DNA from: Fredericiella sp963839515
Lineage (GTDB): Bacteria > Chloroflexota > Anaerolineae > Caldilineales > Caldilineaceae
Assembly: GCA_963839515.1 (NCBI GenBank)
Contig: CAWIVN010000012.1
Location: 124,001-188,000, forward strand
Length of the DNA: 64,000 nt
Reading direction: 5' to 3'
The notes under the pieces are model-generated. The model worked only from the letters and a program-made list of their open reading frames with translations. It had not been told where the DNA came from and searched no databases. A program made the position numbers and the translations under genes. Below are positions 9,308 to 17,663 of the stretch, in pieces (position 1 is the stretch's first letter; each line of letters begins with the position of its first letter).

Positions 9308-11372
9308 TGCACTTTGACGCCCTCGCCGCCGCCTGCATGGTCGCCGAACTGCAGCGCACCCTCTGTCCCGGCCGCGTGCAGACGGCGCTGCTGGTCGACG
9401 GCGACAGCCTGGGGCTGGAGGTGTACGCCCACGGCGAACGGCGGCAGCTGCTGCTGTGCGCAGCGTCCAACGCCGCCCGCCTGCACATCGTCGAACACAA
9501 GCTGCGCCGCGGGGTGGAAACGGAAACGCCGCTGCTCCTGCTGGCGCGCAAATACCTGCGCGATGCCCTGCTGGCAGGCATCACGCAGCCCGACCGCTTT
9601 GAGCGCGTGCTGCACCTGCAGTTCGAGCACAAGGAGCACGGCGCGACCACGCTGGTGCTGGAGCTGATTGGGCGGCAGGCCAACCTGATCCTGCTGCGGC
9701 CGGACGGGCGCATCCTCGAATGCCTGCACCGCCACACGCCGGCGCAAGGCAAAGGGCCAGCCAAAGCAGGCGGAGGGCCGGCCTTGGCCGGCCGGCGCGT
9801 GCTGCTGCCGGGCCGGCCGTATGCGCCGCCGCCGGCGCAGGCCAAGCTGCCGCCGGTCGACGACGGGCGGCCTGACTATTACGAGCGGCTGGCCGCAGTG
9901 CTGCAGGCGCCGGGCAAGCTCCCCAAGGTGCTGGTGGACGCGGTGGGGGGCCTCAGCCCGGCGGCCGCGCGCGAGGTCGCCTGGCGGGCGGTGGGCGACG
10001 CCGAGGCGCCGGCGACGGCCGCCAATGTGCTGGCGCTGGCGGCGGCCATGCAGTCGCTGTGGGAGCCGGCGCAGACGGGCGGCTGGCAGCCGGGCAACCT
10101 GTTGCAGGACGAGCAGGTGGTGGGCTTTGCCCCCTATGTGGCGCACGGGCCGGGCACGTTTGTGCCCACGGGGACCTTTAGCGAGGCGGTGGCTGCCTAC
10201 TATGCGGCGGCTGGGGGTCTCAAGACGGGGAGTGCGGCGGCTGCAGCGCGGGCTGAGGCGGGTGCCAGAGCGACGGCCGATGCGGAAGCCGGACCGCCAG
10301 CCGGAGCGGGAGCCGATGCCTATGCCCAGCAGCGGGCCAACGTGGCGGCCCTGCTAAAGCGGGCCAGGCAGGGCATCGAACGGCGGCTGGCGGGGCTGGC
10401 GGAGGACGAACCCGCGCCGGGCGAGGCCCAGCGGCTGCGCACGGCGGCCGAGTGGCTGCTGGCGCTGGCAAGCCAGGTCGAGCCCGGGCAGCAGGTGCTG
10501 GAAGTGCCGTTGGAAACGGGGGTGCCGTTAGAAACGGGGGTGCCGTTGGAAACGGGGGATGCACAAGGAGAGGGGACGCTGCGAATTGTATTGGAGCCGC
10601 ACCTCACGCCGGTGGAGCAGGCGGAGCGGATGTTCCGGCGGGCGGCCAAGCTGCAGCGGGCGGAGGTGATTATTCCCCAGCGGCGGGCGGAGTTGGAGCA
10701 GGACCTGGCGCTGGTGCAGGAGCTGGCGTTGGACCTGGCGCGGGCGGGCAATCAGCCGGAGATCGCGGCCGTGCAGGAGGAGCTGCGGGCGGCGGGGCTA
10801 CTGGGAGCGCAGGCGTCCTCGCCTGCAGGGCACGGGGGGAAGCAGGCGAGGACGCCTGCGCTCCGGGGTGGTGCGCTCCGGGGGGGGCTGCTGCGGGTGC
10901 GCAGCAGCCAGGGCCTGGAGATTGTCGTGGGGCGCAACGCGCGGCAGAACGAGCGGGTGACGTTTGACGAGGCGCATCCGGAGGACCTGTGGCTGCACCG
11001 CGCGGGGTGCCGGGCGCCCATGTGATCATCCGCGGGGCCGGCAAGGCGCCCGACGAGGCGACGGTGCGCGCGGCGGCCCAGCTGGCGGCGTACCATTCCG
11101 GCGCGCGCGGCGATGCGGCGGTGGCCGTGATCGTCACGCGCAAGCGCTGGGTGCAGCGCGCGCCGGGCGGCAAGGTGGGGCAGGTGCTGGTCAAGCAGGA
11201 AGAGCGGGTGGTGACGGTGCCAGGCGAGCTGCCGGAATCTGCCGGGCGATCTGCCGGGTGGGGCGGGCGGCTAGGTTACTGCCCCTTGACCGGCAGGCGA
11301 AGGGTCTGCAGCTCCTTGCGCATTTCCAACTCACGCGCGGCGGCCGCGCGCTTGCCTTCTTCCAGGGCGTAG
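9307..11372 (+). CDS. rqcH: RqcH/NFACT ribosome quality-control protein (frameshifted)
   Basis: NFACT-family protein. In bacteria RqcH binds split 50S subunits with stalled peptidyl-tRNA and adds C-terminal alanine tails. The N-terminal NFACT domain is clear (MHFDALAAACMVAELQ, ARKYLRDALLAGITQPDRFERV with the conserved Asp-Arg pair, LVLELIGRQANLILL), followed by a helical middle and the NFACT-R domain (RNARQNERVTFDEAHPEDLWLH). The first frame stops at 11025. The second frame gives RGVPGAHVIIRGAG, so the domain is split inside its most conserved motif, and one G inserted near 11000 restores LHARGVPGAHV. The middle region holds inserted repeats (10504-10558 and 10804-10864). The second frame then runs 97 bp into the opposite-strand gene, so the true C-terminus is uncertain. 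Confidence 0.8.
10504..10558 (+). repeat. 18-bp tandem repeat inside rqcH, 3 copies
   Basis: Three direct copies of a unit of the form GTGCCGTTGGAAACGGGG encode VPLETG three times in frame. It lies in the low-complexity middle part of the RqcH gene. Confidence 0.85.
10804..10864. repeat. REP-like palindromic element inside rqcH
   Basis: A perfect 23-bp inverted repeat (10804-10826 and 10842-10864) with a 15-base loop sits inside the coding region and is translated as QASSPAGHGGKQARTPALRG. The right arm reappears with one mismatch at 11540-11562, inside another hairpin. This marks a dispersed palindromic repeat that inserted in frame into a variable linker. Confidence 0.8.
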
Positions 11373-11497
11373 TCCAGGCGCGAGCGGTAGTTCTCGTCGT
11401 AGGTGGCGGCCGGCGTCGGTCCTAGGAAATAGTTGATGGTAAATGCGATGGCGGCGCCCAGGGCTGCACCGATCATTAAATAGCCGCTTTTGCCCAT
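11276..11497 (-). CDS. Small YtxH-like membrane protein
   Basis: A 73-residue protein with one N-terminal membrane helix (YLMIGAALGAAIAFTINYFLG) followed by a charged helical tail (RSRLDYALEEGKRAAAARELEMRK). This is the plan of YtxH-domain small envelope-stress proteins. A GGAGACC-like ribosome site precedes the ATG at 11497. It lies downstream of the PspC gene on the same strand, separated by two strong hairpins. Its C-terminal codons overlap the end of the rqcH frame on the other strand. Confidence 0.6.
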   Translation of the reverse strand: MGKSGYLMIGAALGAAIAFTINYFLGPTPAATYDENYRSRLDYALEEGKRAAAARELEMRKELQTLRLPVKGQ

Positions 11498-11520
11498 GAT
11501 GGTCTCCGTTGTGGGTTGAC

Positions 11521-11582
11521 GGGCACAAGGTCCGGGGAAGCAGGCGGGGACGCCTGCGCTCCAAGGGCCGGACCTTGTGCCC
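11521..11582. repeat. Large inverted repeat with nested palindrome
   Basis: Perfect 15-bp arms (11521-11535 and 11568-11582) enclose a copy of the palindromic unit seen inside rqcH (11540-11562). It lies between the YtxH-like gene and the PspC gene, and is probably a REP-type element or terminator. Confidence 0.75.
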
Positions 11583-11614
11583 TTACGATTTGTCTGGAAC
11601 TGAGTATACCAGAA

Positions 11615-11658
11615 AGCACGCAGGCTGCCTCACTTGTGTGTGACGCAGCCTGCGTGCT
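11615..11658. terminator. 14-bp stem-loop downstream of the PspC gene
   Basis: Perfect inverted repeat AGCACGCAGGCTGC at 11615-11628 with its complement at 11645-11658 and a 16-base loop. It lies 65 bp beyond the stop of the PspC gene and is a plausible transcription terminator, although there is no long T tract. Confidence 0.55.
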
Positions 11659-11722
11659 CTATGATAACGGCCTTGCGGCCGGTGGCGGGGTCTGCCTTGG
11701 GTCAGGTGTGCCCGCTTTGGTA

Positions 11723-12667
11723 TTAGTTGTGCGGCTCGGCGCTGCCGTCGACGATGGTGATGTCCTGGACGGTCTCAGCCGTGGCGCCGTTGCGGTTGAT
11801 CGTGGCCGGCAGCTGGGCTTCGCCCGGGAGCAGGAGGCCGACCAGCAGGTAGACCAGTGCGCCCATGCCCATCGTGCCGAGGGCGAACGCTGCCCAGATC
11901 AGGCGGATCAGGTTGGCGTCGATGCCCCACTTCTCGCCCATGCCGCCGCAGACGCCCATCAGGATCTTGTTGCTGCTGCTGCGGCGCAGGGGCAGGCCGC
12001 TGCGCATGGAGGTGAAGCCGCTCTTGACCTGGTCGCCGCTCGGCAGCTTGCCGTTGAACGAGCTGGTGACCTTGTTGGCCGCGTTCTTGATCTCCTGGTC
12101 GATGTCCTTCTCGCTGTTGGCACGCAGCAGCAGGTAGCCGGCGGCGATCAGCAGGGCGGGCCAGAAGATGACGCCGACGAGACCCCAGAAGCCGCGCCAC
12201 ATGCCGGGCAGGATGCCAAGGTTGGCCAGCAGCCAGAGGCCGCCGAGACCGATCAGCAGGCCGGCAGCCCAGCTCATGCCCTTCTGGCTCAGTTCGAGCG
12301 CCGGGGGCTTGATCTGGCCGACCGTGTTTGTGCCGACGGGCAGGAAGAGCGCCAGCAGGATATAGGCCAGCACGCCGCCGCCCCAGGTGGCAAAGGTCGC
12401 CACGACCCAGCCCACACGCACGAGCACCGGGTTCCAGCCCAGGTATTCGGCGATGCCGCCGCACACGCCGCCGACCAGCTTGTCGCTGGGGCTGCGGTAG
12501 AGCATGCGCCGGACGCCGGCGCCGGCCTGGCTGTCGAGGCGCGGCGTGCTCTGTGGGGCGCTCTGTGCGCCGGGCGTGTACCAGGCGTCGCCAGGCTGCG
12601 TGGTCTGGCCGGCCTGGCCGGTCTGCGTGCCGCTTGTCGTATTTGTCGTATCTTGCACCGTGTTCAT
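11723..12667 (-). CDS. Double PspC-domain membrane protein
   Basis: Membrane protein with two PspC domains, a fold tied to envelope-stress sensing in phage-shock-type systems. The first is at about residues 42-105 (YRSPSDKLVGGVCGGIAEYL, then a helix ending LALFLPVG). The second is near 220-285 (SSSNKILMGVCGGMGEKWG, LVYLLVGLLLP). Between them are two more helices (SWAAGLLIGLGGLWLLANLG, FWPALLIAAGYLLL). I chose the ATG at 12667 because AAGGAGAC lies just upstream; the frame is open eight codons further. The N-terminal 40 residues are Thr/Gln-rich and probably disordered. The YtxH-like gene downstream would fit a small envelope-stress unit. Confidence 0.88.
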   Translation of the reverse strand: MNTVQDTTNTTSGTQTGQAGQTTQPGDAWYTPGAQSAPQSTPRLDSQAGAGVRRMLYRSPSDKLVGGVCGGIAEYLGWNPVLVRVGWVVATFATWGGGVLAYILLALFLPVGTNTVGQIKPPALELSQKGMSWAAGLLIGLGGLWLLANLGILPGMWRGFWGLVGVIFWPALLIAAGYLLLRANSEKDIDQEIKNAANKVTSSFNGKLPSGDQVKSGFTSMRSGLPLRRSSSNKILMGVCGGMGEKWGIDANLIRLIWAAFALGTMGMGALVYLLVGLLLPGEAQLPATINRNGATAETVQDITIVDGSAEPHN

Positions 12668-12814
12668 TTCGTCTCCTTCACCTAAAGCCACTGCTGGGCC
12701 TTATCATTCACGCCGGAACAACTCCGGTTGTTTGCGCTATCGGTGAACAATACGGAGGCGGTAGCAAAAGGTTGCAGAAATCCGGTGCAACTTGGAAAAT
12801 AGTTTCCCTTCTGC

Positions 12815-14851
12815 TCAATGGCAGTAGGTAGTGCCGGAGTCGGTGAATGTCTTGCCTGCCACCGGCACAAACTGCCAGTCATAGCGATCTGTGTGGAGCG
12901 TGAGCTTGAGAACGCCAAAGGTGTCGACGTTGCGCACCTCGCTGTTGGGCTGCACTGATGCGATCGAGGTGTGGTTTGCCCCGCCCGTACCCACGATAAA
13001 CTGCCGGATGCCGCGCGTGTTGTCGAGCACGCCATCGTAGCGCTGCGGGGCAAAGCGCTCGTAGATGTGGTCGTGCCCGTTGAGGACGATCTCGGCGTTG
13101 TAGTTGTAGAGCAGCGTAAACAGCCCGCGCGCGTTGGCGTTGGCCCGCCCGCCGGAGGAGAAAAGCGGGATGTGGTAGAACGCCAGGGTGCAGCGGGATG
13201 GATGAGTCTTGAGATCGTTCTCGAGCCAGGTGTACTGTGGGCTGCCCGACGAACAGCCCCCTACCTGGCTGCACTGCGTGTTGAGGCCAATGAAATGCCA
13301 GTCGCCGATATCGAAGCTGTAATAGCCCTTGTCGCGGTCGCCGGCCGGCCCTGAGTAGCTGCCGGCGCCGTTGAAATAGTCATAGTAGGGGGTCGCACCG
13401 CTCGTGAGGTAGTCATGGTTGCCGCTCATGGGGTGGGTGATCGCCTTGAAGCGGCCCCAGGATGAACCGTAGTAATCTGAGTAACAGGCGGCCGTGGGCT
13501 CGTGGCAGTTGTCGCCGAGGGTGAGCACGGCTGTGGGCGGCTGATTCACGACAAGCTGTGACACGGCCATGTGGGCACAGGCGCTGGAAGTCGGCGATCC
13601 CATGCTGCTGCAGATAATATCGCCCGCCGCCATGATCACGGGGGCCGGCCCAGGATTGGGCGTGCTCGTCGGCGTATTCGTCGGTGTGCTTGTCGGTGTG
13701 CTTGTCGGTGTGCTTGTCGGCGTGCTTGTCGGTGTGCTAGTAGGCGTGGGTGTGGGGCCGCCGCCGTCCGGTCCGATGTACGTCTGGCGGCGCGACTCAA
13801 AGGCATCAAAGAAGTATGTGCCGCGCGTGCCGCTGTCGATCCCGCTGATGGCGCCGATCCGCTCGCGGTCGATGCGGCGGGTGTCGTTGTCGCCGCTGGT
13901 ATAGCTGGCTTTCTGCACGCCGTCGATCCACACTGCCAGGCCGCCGTTCCTCGCACCCGGGGCGGTCGCCGCCAGCCAGTCGAGTTCGATGTAGTGGGGC
14001 GCATCGGCGATGGTGAACCAGGGGCTGGCCGTCCATATGTCGCCGTTATCCACGAACAAGGCACGGAACTGGTAGCTGCCGCCGCTAAACTGCAACTGCC
14101 CGCGCAGGACGGGGGTTGAGCTGCCAGCATAGCCGGTGAAGATATAGTGCGAGTTGCCGCTCGCCATCGTGATCGAATTGGGGTCAAAGTAAAAGCGCGC
14201 CCGATAGCGCGACTCGCCGTTTGGCGCTTCGCTGGTGAGAAAGGTGCCGGTGCTGCTGTTGATCAGCACTTGCAGGCCTTGGCTGCCCACCAGGGCTGCG
14301 GCGGCTGACACGCTCATATTGGCCGAATTGGCGCGCGCGCTCCAGGCCGCCAGGCTGCCGCTCTCAAAGCCATCGGCAAAGATCGTGTCCGCCGCAGCCG
14401 CCGCGACATCTGGGCTGCCCTGCCGGTCGTTCTGGACCATGGGCAGAAAGAGGAAGCTGGCGAGGTTGGCGGGGACGGGCGTCGCGCCAGGATCGGCGCC
14501 GATCCCGGCGACGGGTTTATTGTCTACGTCGTCCGCCGCCGCAAGCTCTTGCCAGACGCCGGGCGCCGTGACCGGTTCAGCCACGGGTTCCGCGACAGGC
14601 GCAGGCACGGCTGTGGGCACGGGTGTGCTGTCAGCCGTGTCGACCGGCGCGCTCACTGGCGCTGCCGGCAGCGCGTCCGCTGCTTGACCCCCGCCGCGCA
14701 CGAGCGGCAGGTAAATCTGCGCGTCGTGGTTGTCAGGGGAAGGCTGGGCGCTGGCCGATTGCTGGGCGACGAAGATGCCTGCTGCAGCGGCCGCCACGAT
14801 AAGGACGATCTGCAGGCAGCGGACGAGGGTTTTTGCTCCAAAGCGTAACAT
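12815..14851 (-). CDS. Secreted modular metallophosphoesterase
   Basis: A 678-residue exported protein. AAGGAGGAAC upstream fixes the ATG. Signal peptide (about 1-35) ending in SASAQP, then two FLPLV-like motifs (IYLPLVRGG, FLFLPMVQN), then a ~190-residue beta-sandwich module beginning IFADGFESGSLAAW and ending RGTYFFDAFESRRQTYIGP. A PTSTPTSTPT linker follows. The C-terminal calcineurin-like phosphoesterase shows the metal-site motifs AAGDI, TLGDNCH, SGNHDY, FYHIPLF and NGHDH. The module and linker are shared with the GH99-like protein at 17664. It likely acts on the cell surface; the substrate is unknown. Confidence 0.9.
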   Translation of the reverse strand: MLRFGAKTLVRCLQIVLIVAAAAAGIFVAQQSASAQPSPDNHDAQIYLPLVRGGGQAADALPAAPVSAPVDTADSTPVPTAVPAPVAEPVAEPVTAPGVWQELAAADDVDNKPVAGIGADPGATPVPANLASFLFLPMVQNDRQGSPDVAAAAADTIFADGFESGSLAAWSARANSANMSVSAAAALVGSQGLQVLINSSTGTFLTSEAPNGESRYRARFYFDPNSITMASGNSHYIFTGYAGSSTPVLRGQLQFSGGSYQFRALFVDNGDIWTASPWFTIADAPHYIELDWLAATAPGARNGGLAVWIDGVQKASYTSGDNDTRRIDRERIGAISGIDSGTRGTYFFDAFESRRQTYIGPDGGGPTPTPTSTPTSTPTSTPTSTPTSTPTNTPTSTPNPGPAPVIMAAGDIICSSMGSPTSSACAHMAVSQLVVNQPPTAVLTLGDNCHEPTAACYSDYYGSSWGRFKAITHPMSGNHDYLTSGATPYYDYFNGAGSYSGPAGDRDKGYYSFDIGDWHFIGLNTQCSQVGGCSSGSPQYTWLENDLKTHPSRCTLAFYHIPLFSSGGRANANARGLFTLLYNYNAEIVLNGHDHIYERFAPQRYDGVLDNTRGIRQFIVGTGGANHTSIASVQPNSEVRNVDTFGVLKLTLHTDRYDWQFVPVAGKTFTDSGTTYCH

Positions 14852-15125
14852 CAGTTCCTCCTTAGCGACTCTACGCAGGGGCCGGATCCAGCTAGCAGAA
14901 ACTCGATTTGTCAGTGGGAATCTAACTGAAAACTATACAGGAATAGTAGCCATTTTGCTAGGGGTGTTTTGCACCAATTTTTGCGCCGTCTGCACGGCTC
15001 AAAGCTGTGCCAAAGCGGGGCCAGCGTTCGGGCCAAAGTCCATGCCGGATTCTAGAGCAGCGGTACAGTTTCTGGCAGCCGTTTTGCGTTATACAATCGG
15101 AGAGGCAATCGCCTGGGGAGGCCTG

Positions 15126-15895
15126 ATGATCGAGGACATTCTCAAGACCCATGAACACCGCAACTATCCCCTGCCGCAGGGGCCGTGGGTGATGCGCCAG
15201 ACCTGGCGCAACCTGCTGTTTGCGCACTGGCCGGTTGCGGCGGACGCCATGCGGGCGCTCGTGCCGCAGGCGCTGGAGCTGGACACGTATGGCGGGCAGG
15301 CGTGGCTGGGCGTCGTGCCCTTTTCCATGCGCAACGTGCACCCCGCGGGCTGCCTAGTGTGCCCTGGCTGTCGGCCTTTCCCGAACTCAATGTGCGCACC
15401 TATGTGCGGATGGTGGAGAAGGGTGTCAGCAAGCCTGGCGTCTACTTCTTCTCGCTCGACGCCGCCAATCCCGTGGCGGTGGCACTGGCGCGCTCGCTTT
15501 TCCTGCTGCCCTATTTCGACGCCAAGATGTACACGTGGGAGCGCAGGGACGGCTGGATCGAGTATCGCAGCCATCGCACGCATGCCGGAGCGGCGCCGGC
15601 CAACTTTGGCGGCAAGTATCGCCCGGCCGGCCGCGTCTACCTGAGCAAGCCCGGCGACCTCGACCATTGGCTGACCGAGCGCTATGCGTTATATACAGTC
15701 GACGGCAAGGGCCGGCCCTACATCGGCGAGATTCACCACGTGCAGTGGCCGCTGGCGCCGGCCGAGGCCGAGCTGCGCGCGGATAACCTGGTCGGTGCGT
15801 CGGCTGCCCTCACCTTGCCCGATGTGCCGCCGCTGCTGCATTTTGCCCGGCGGATTGATATGGCGACGTGGGCGCTGCGGCGGGTGCAGGGGTAG
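15126..15895 (+). CDS. DUF2071 (YqjF-like) protein, frameshifted
   Basis: DUF2071 family protein of about 256 residues with unknown biochemical role and an acetoacetate-decarboxylase-like fold. The first frame gives MRQTWRNLLFAHWPV, QALELDTYGGQAWLGVVPF and NVHP. After a one-base loss the second frame continues RGLPSVPWLSAFPELNVRTY, KPGVYFFSLDA, LPYFDAKM and so on to a stop at 15895. The join NVHP-RGLP is exactly what the family predicts and needs one base inserted at about 15341-15347 (CCCCGCG). Start chosen at ATG 15126; there is no strong ribosome site. The UvsE-like gene follows after a short repeat array. Confidence 0.82.
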
Positions 15896-15902
15896 GTGAG
15901 GT

Positions 15903-15950
15903 AGGTCTTCCTGGAAGGGGGTCTTCCTGGAAGGGGGTCTTCCTGGAGGG
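15903..15950 (+). repeat. 16-bp tandem repeat, 3 copies (CTTCCTGGAAG core)
   Basis: Three head-to-tail copies of GTCTTCCTGGAAGGGG, the last with one base fewer, lie between the DUF2071 and UvsE genes. The core CTTCCTGGAAG is itself palindromic and resembles the repeat arrays at 20280, 33121 and 52040. Confidence 0.75.
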
Positions 15951-15969
15951 GGAGAGGAAAGAGTTTCGT

Positions 15970-16923
15970 ATGAGTGATTACCGGTTGGGTTTCCCGGTCA
16001 AGGTGGTGGGCGCGCCGCTGCGGTCGCACGATACGCGGCGGTGGCAGAGTTCGCCGCATTTGAGCGTGAGCCTGGCGTATTTACGCGATGTTTTTGGCTA
16101 CTTGCAGGCCAACAACATTGGGTTCTACCGGGTGGCGGCGCAGCTGGCGCCGTACTTGACGCATCCCGGCATGCCGCAATTTCACCACCAGCTGGAGGAG
16201 TGCGCCACGGAGCTGGCGGCCACGGGCGAGCTGGCGCGGCGGGCGGGGCTGCGGCTGACCATGCATCCCACGCATTACGTGCAGTTGAGCAGCCCCAGCG
16301 AGGAGACGGCGGCCAACGCGCGCATGGAGCTGGCGGTGGCGGCGGACATGTTCGAGCGCATGGGGCTGGACCACGATGCGGTGATGGTGGTGCATGTCGG
16401 CGGTGTATACGGCGACCCGAGCAGCGGCTGCGAACGCTTTGTGCGGCAGGTGGAGCGGCTGGCGCCCTCGGTGCGGGCGCGGCTGGTGCTGGAAAATGAC
16501 GACCATAAGTACTCGCTGGAAGACTGCCTGTGGATCCACGAGCGTACGGGGGTGCCGCTGGTGCTCGACGTGCTGCACTTGCGCTGTCTCAATCCCGGCG
16601 GCCGCAGCGTGCAGGATGCGCTGGCGGCGGCGCTGGGGACCTGGCCTTCTGCGCGCAGGCCCAAGATCCATTTCAGCAGCCCGCGCACGAGCCCGCGCAT
16701 CGTCGAGCGTGACGGCAAAGAGCAGTGGCAGGCGCCGCTGCCCCATCAGCACAGCGACTTTCTGGATCCGTTTAGCGTGATTGACCTGCTGCGCGACGCG
16801 AGGGCGGGAGGTCTGCGGCCGTTTGACGTCATGCTGGAGGCGAAGGGGAAGGATTTGGCGCTGCTGCGGCTGCGCGAGCAGATTGGGCAGTTTGCGCCGG
16901 AGCTTGCTCCGCTCGTCGGTTGA
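15970..16923 (+). CDS. uvsE: UvsE/UvdE-type UV-damage endonuclease
   Basis: Predicted UV-damage endonuclease, a TIM-barrel metal-dependent enzyme that nicks DNA 5' to photolesions. The 317 residues show the family blocks: LGFPVKVVG, FYRVAAQLAPYLTHP, RLTMHPTHYVQL, MVVHVGGVYGD, LVLENDDHKYSLEDC, VPLVLDVLHLRCLNPGG, KIHFSSPRTS, HSDFLDP and DVMLEAKGKDLALL. The listed His, Glu and Asp residues fit metal ligands of the family. The ATG at 15970 follows a GGAGAGGAAAGAG purine stretch; the frame is open further upstream but that part overlaps the repeat array. It is downstream of DUF2071 on the same strand, and a functional link is not obvious. Confidence 0.9.
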   Translation: MSDYRLGFPVKVVGAPLRSHDTRRWQSSPHLSVSLAYLRDVFGYLQANNIGFYRVAAQLAPYLTHPGMPQFHHQLEECATELAATGELARRAGLRLTMHPTHYVQLSSPSEETAANARMELAVAADMFERMGLDHDAVMVVHVGGVYGDPSSGCERFVRQVERLAPSVRARLVLENDDHKYSLEDCLWIHERTGVPLVLDVLHLRCLNPGGRSVQDALAAALGTWPSARRPKIHFSSPRTSPRIVERDGKEQWQAPLPHQHSDFLDPFSVIDLLRDARAGGLRPFDVMLEAKGKDLALLRLREQIGQFAPELAPLVG

Positions 16924-17663
16924 CCGATGCCGGAACTTATACTTTTACGCGCCCAAAGCTCGACTTTGTCCATTTTGTGACAAGAAAAAGAAAGCAGGCT
17001 ACGCTTGACTCAAACCGATCGACCAAGAAGGGAGGAGCCATGCGTAACCTGCCAGCGGCCATTATAGAGGCATTGCGACAGTCTCAGCCTATGTTTAGCG
17101 AGCTACAAATTCCCGGGGCGCTTTTTGTCCGCCTGATCGATACCCTTGCCTTCGCTGCCTAAATGGACAAAGACGAGCTTAGGGTACTCAACAATGCGGT
17201 CTCAATGGTGAGAGACAGAACAGTGGACGGTAGGCGACCTGGCCCATAGCAGAACCGAAGTACAAACGGCATCTGCATTTTGCATGTACGTCTAGGGGCA
17301 GGAGCATATTAAGCTGCAGTTCAGCTGCCAAGGGCGGGTAGGACTTGCTAGGACGAGACTGTTCTGGAAGTTTGTGGTTTTGATTCGATTGAGCACGTCT
17401 ATCAAGGCGGCCGGCGTGCGGCGCACGCTGGGCAGTTGAACCTGCCTGAATTGGCCCGAAAGATCGAATGAGAGAATTGCTCAAAATGACACGATAGCTT
17501 ACAATGTCCTAAATACACATTGCATTTGACACGCACGCAGCGTGTCATTCGGCCTTAGCGGCGAAGCTTGATCCCCTGTATTGTTCTACCAAGGTCTTTC
17601 CATAGAGATATCATTGTTGCTGACCGTATCAAGCCCTTCGTCCTGGTTGTTCAGGAGAGACTC
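16924..17663. other. Mostly non-coding interval
   Basis: About 740 bp between the UvsE and GH99-like genes. Apart from the small ORF at 17040-17162 I see no gene. A 98-codon minus-strand frame at 17188-17484 has no ribosome site or recognisable sequence and is probably chance. Base composition is more AT-rich than in the flanking genes. Confidence 0.5.
17040..17162 (+). CDS. Small hypothetical protein (40 residues)
   Basis: ATG at 17040 directly behind a strong AAGGGAGGAG ribosome site. The product begins MRNLPAAIIEALRQSQPMFS and ends in a hydrophobic LIDTLAFAA. It is not recognised. It could be a genuine small protein or the first exon-like stub of a decayed gene, because nothing related follows downstream. 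Confidence 0.4.
   Translation: MRNLPAAIIEALRQSQPMFSELQIPGALFVRLIDTLAFAA

Noticed and set aside
4184..10146. Many long antisense open frames (for example 4184-5041, 5459-6439, 7252-8217, 8715-9845)
   Set aside because: They lie opposite well-supported genes in GC-rich DNA, are Arg/Ala/His-rich with no recognisable motifs, and lack ribosome sites.
11516..12685. 389-codon plus-strand frame opposite the PspC gene
   Set aside because: Shadow of the PspC gene; composition is Asp/Gln/Ala-rich and lacks family features.
13675..13760. Possible CRISPR or regulatory repeat (GTCGGTGTGCTT units)
   Set aside because: It is the reverse strand of the Thr/Pro linker codons in the phosphoesterase gene; short, contiguous and without spacers.
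17188..17484. 98-codon minus-strand frame in the 740-bp gap
   Set aside because: No ribosome site, no recognisable sequence, and a composition unlike the neighbouring genes.
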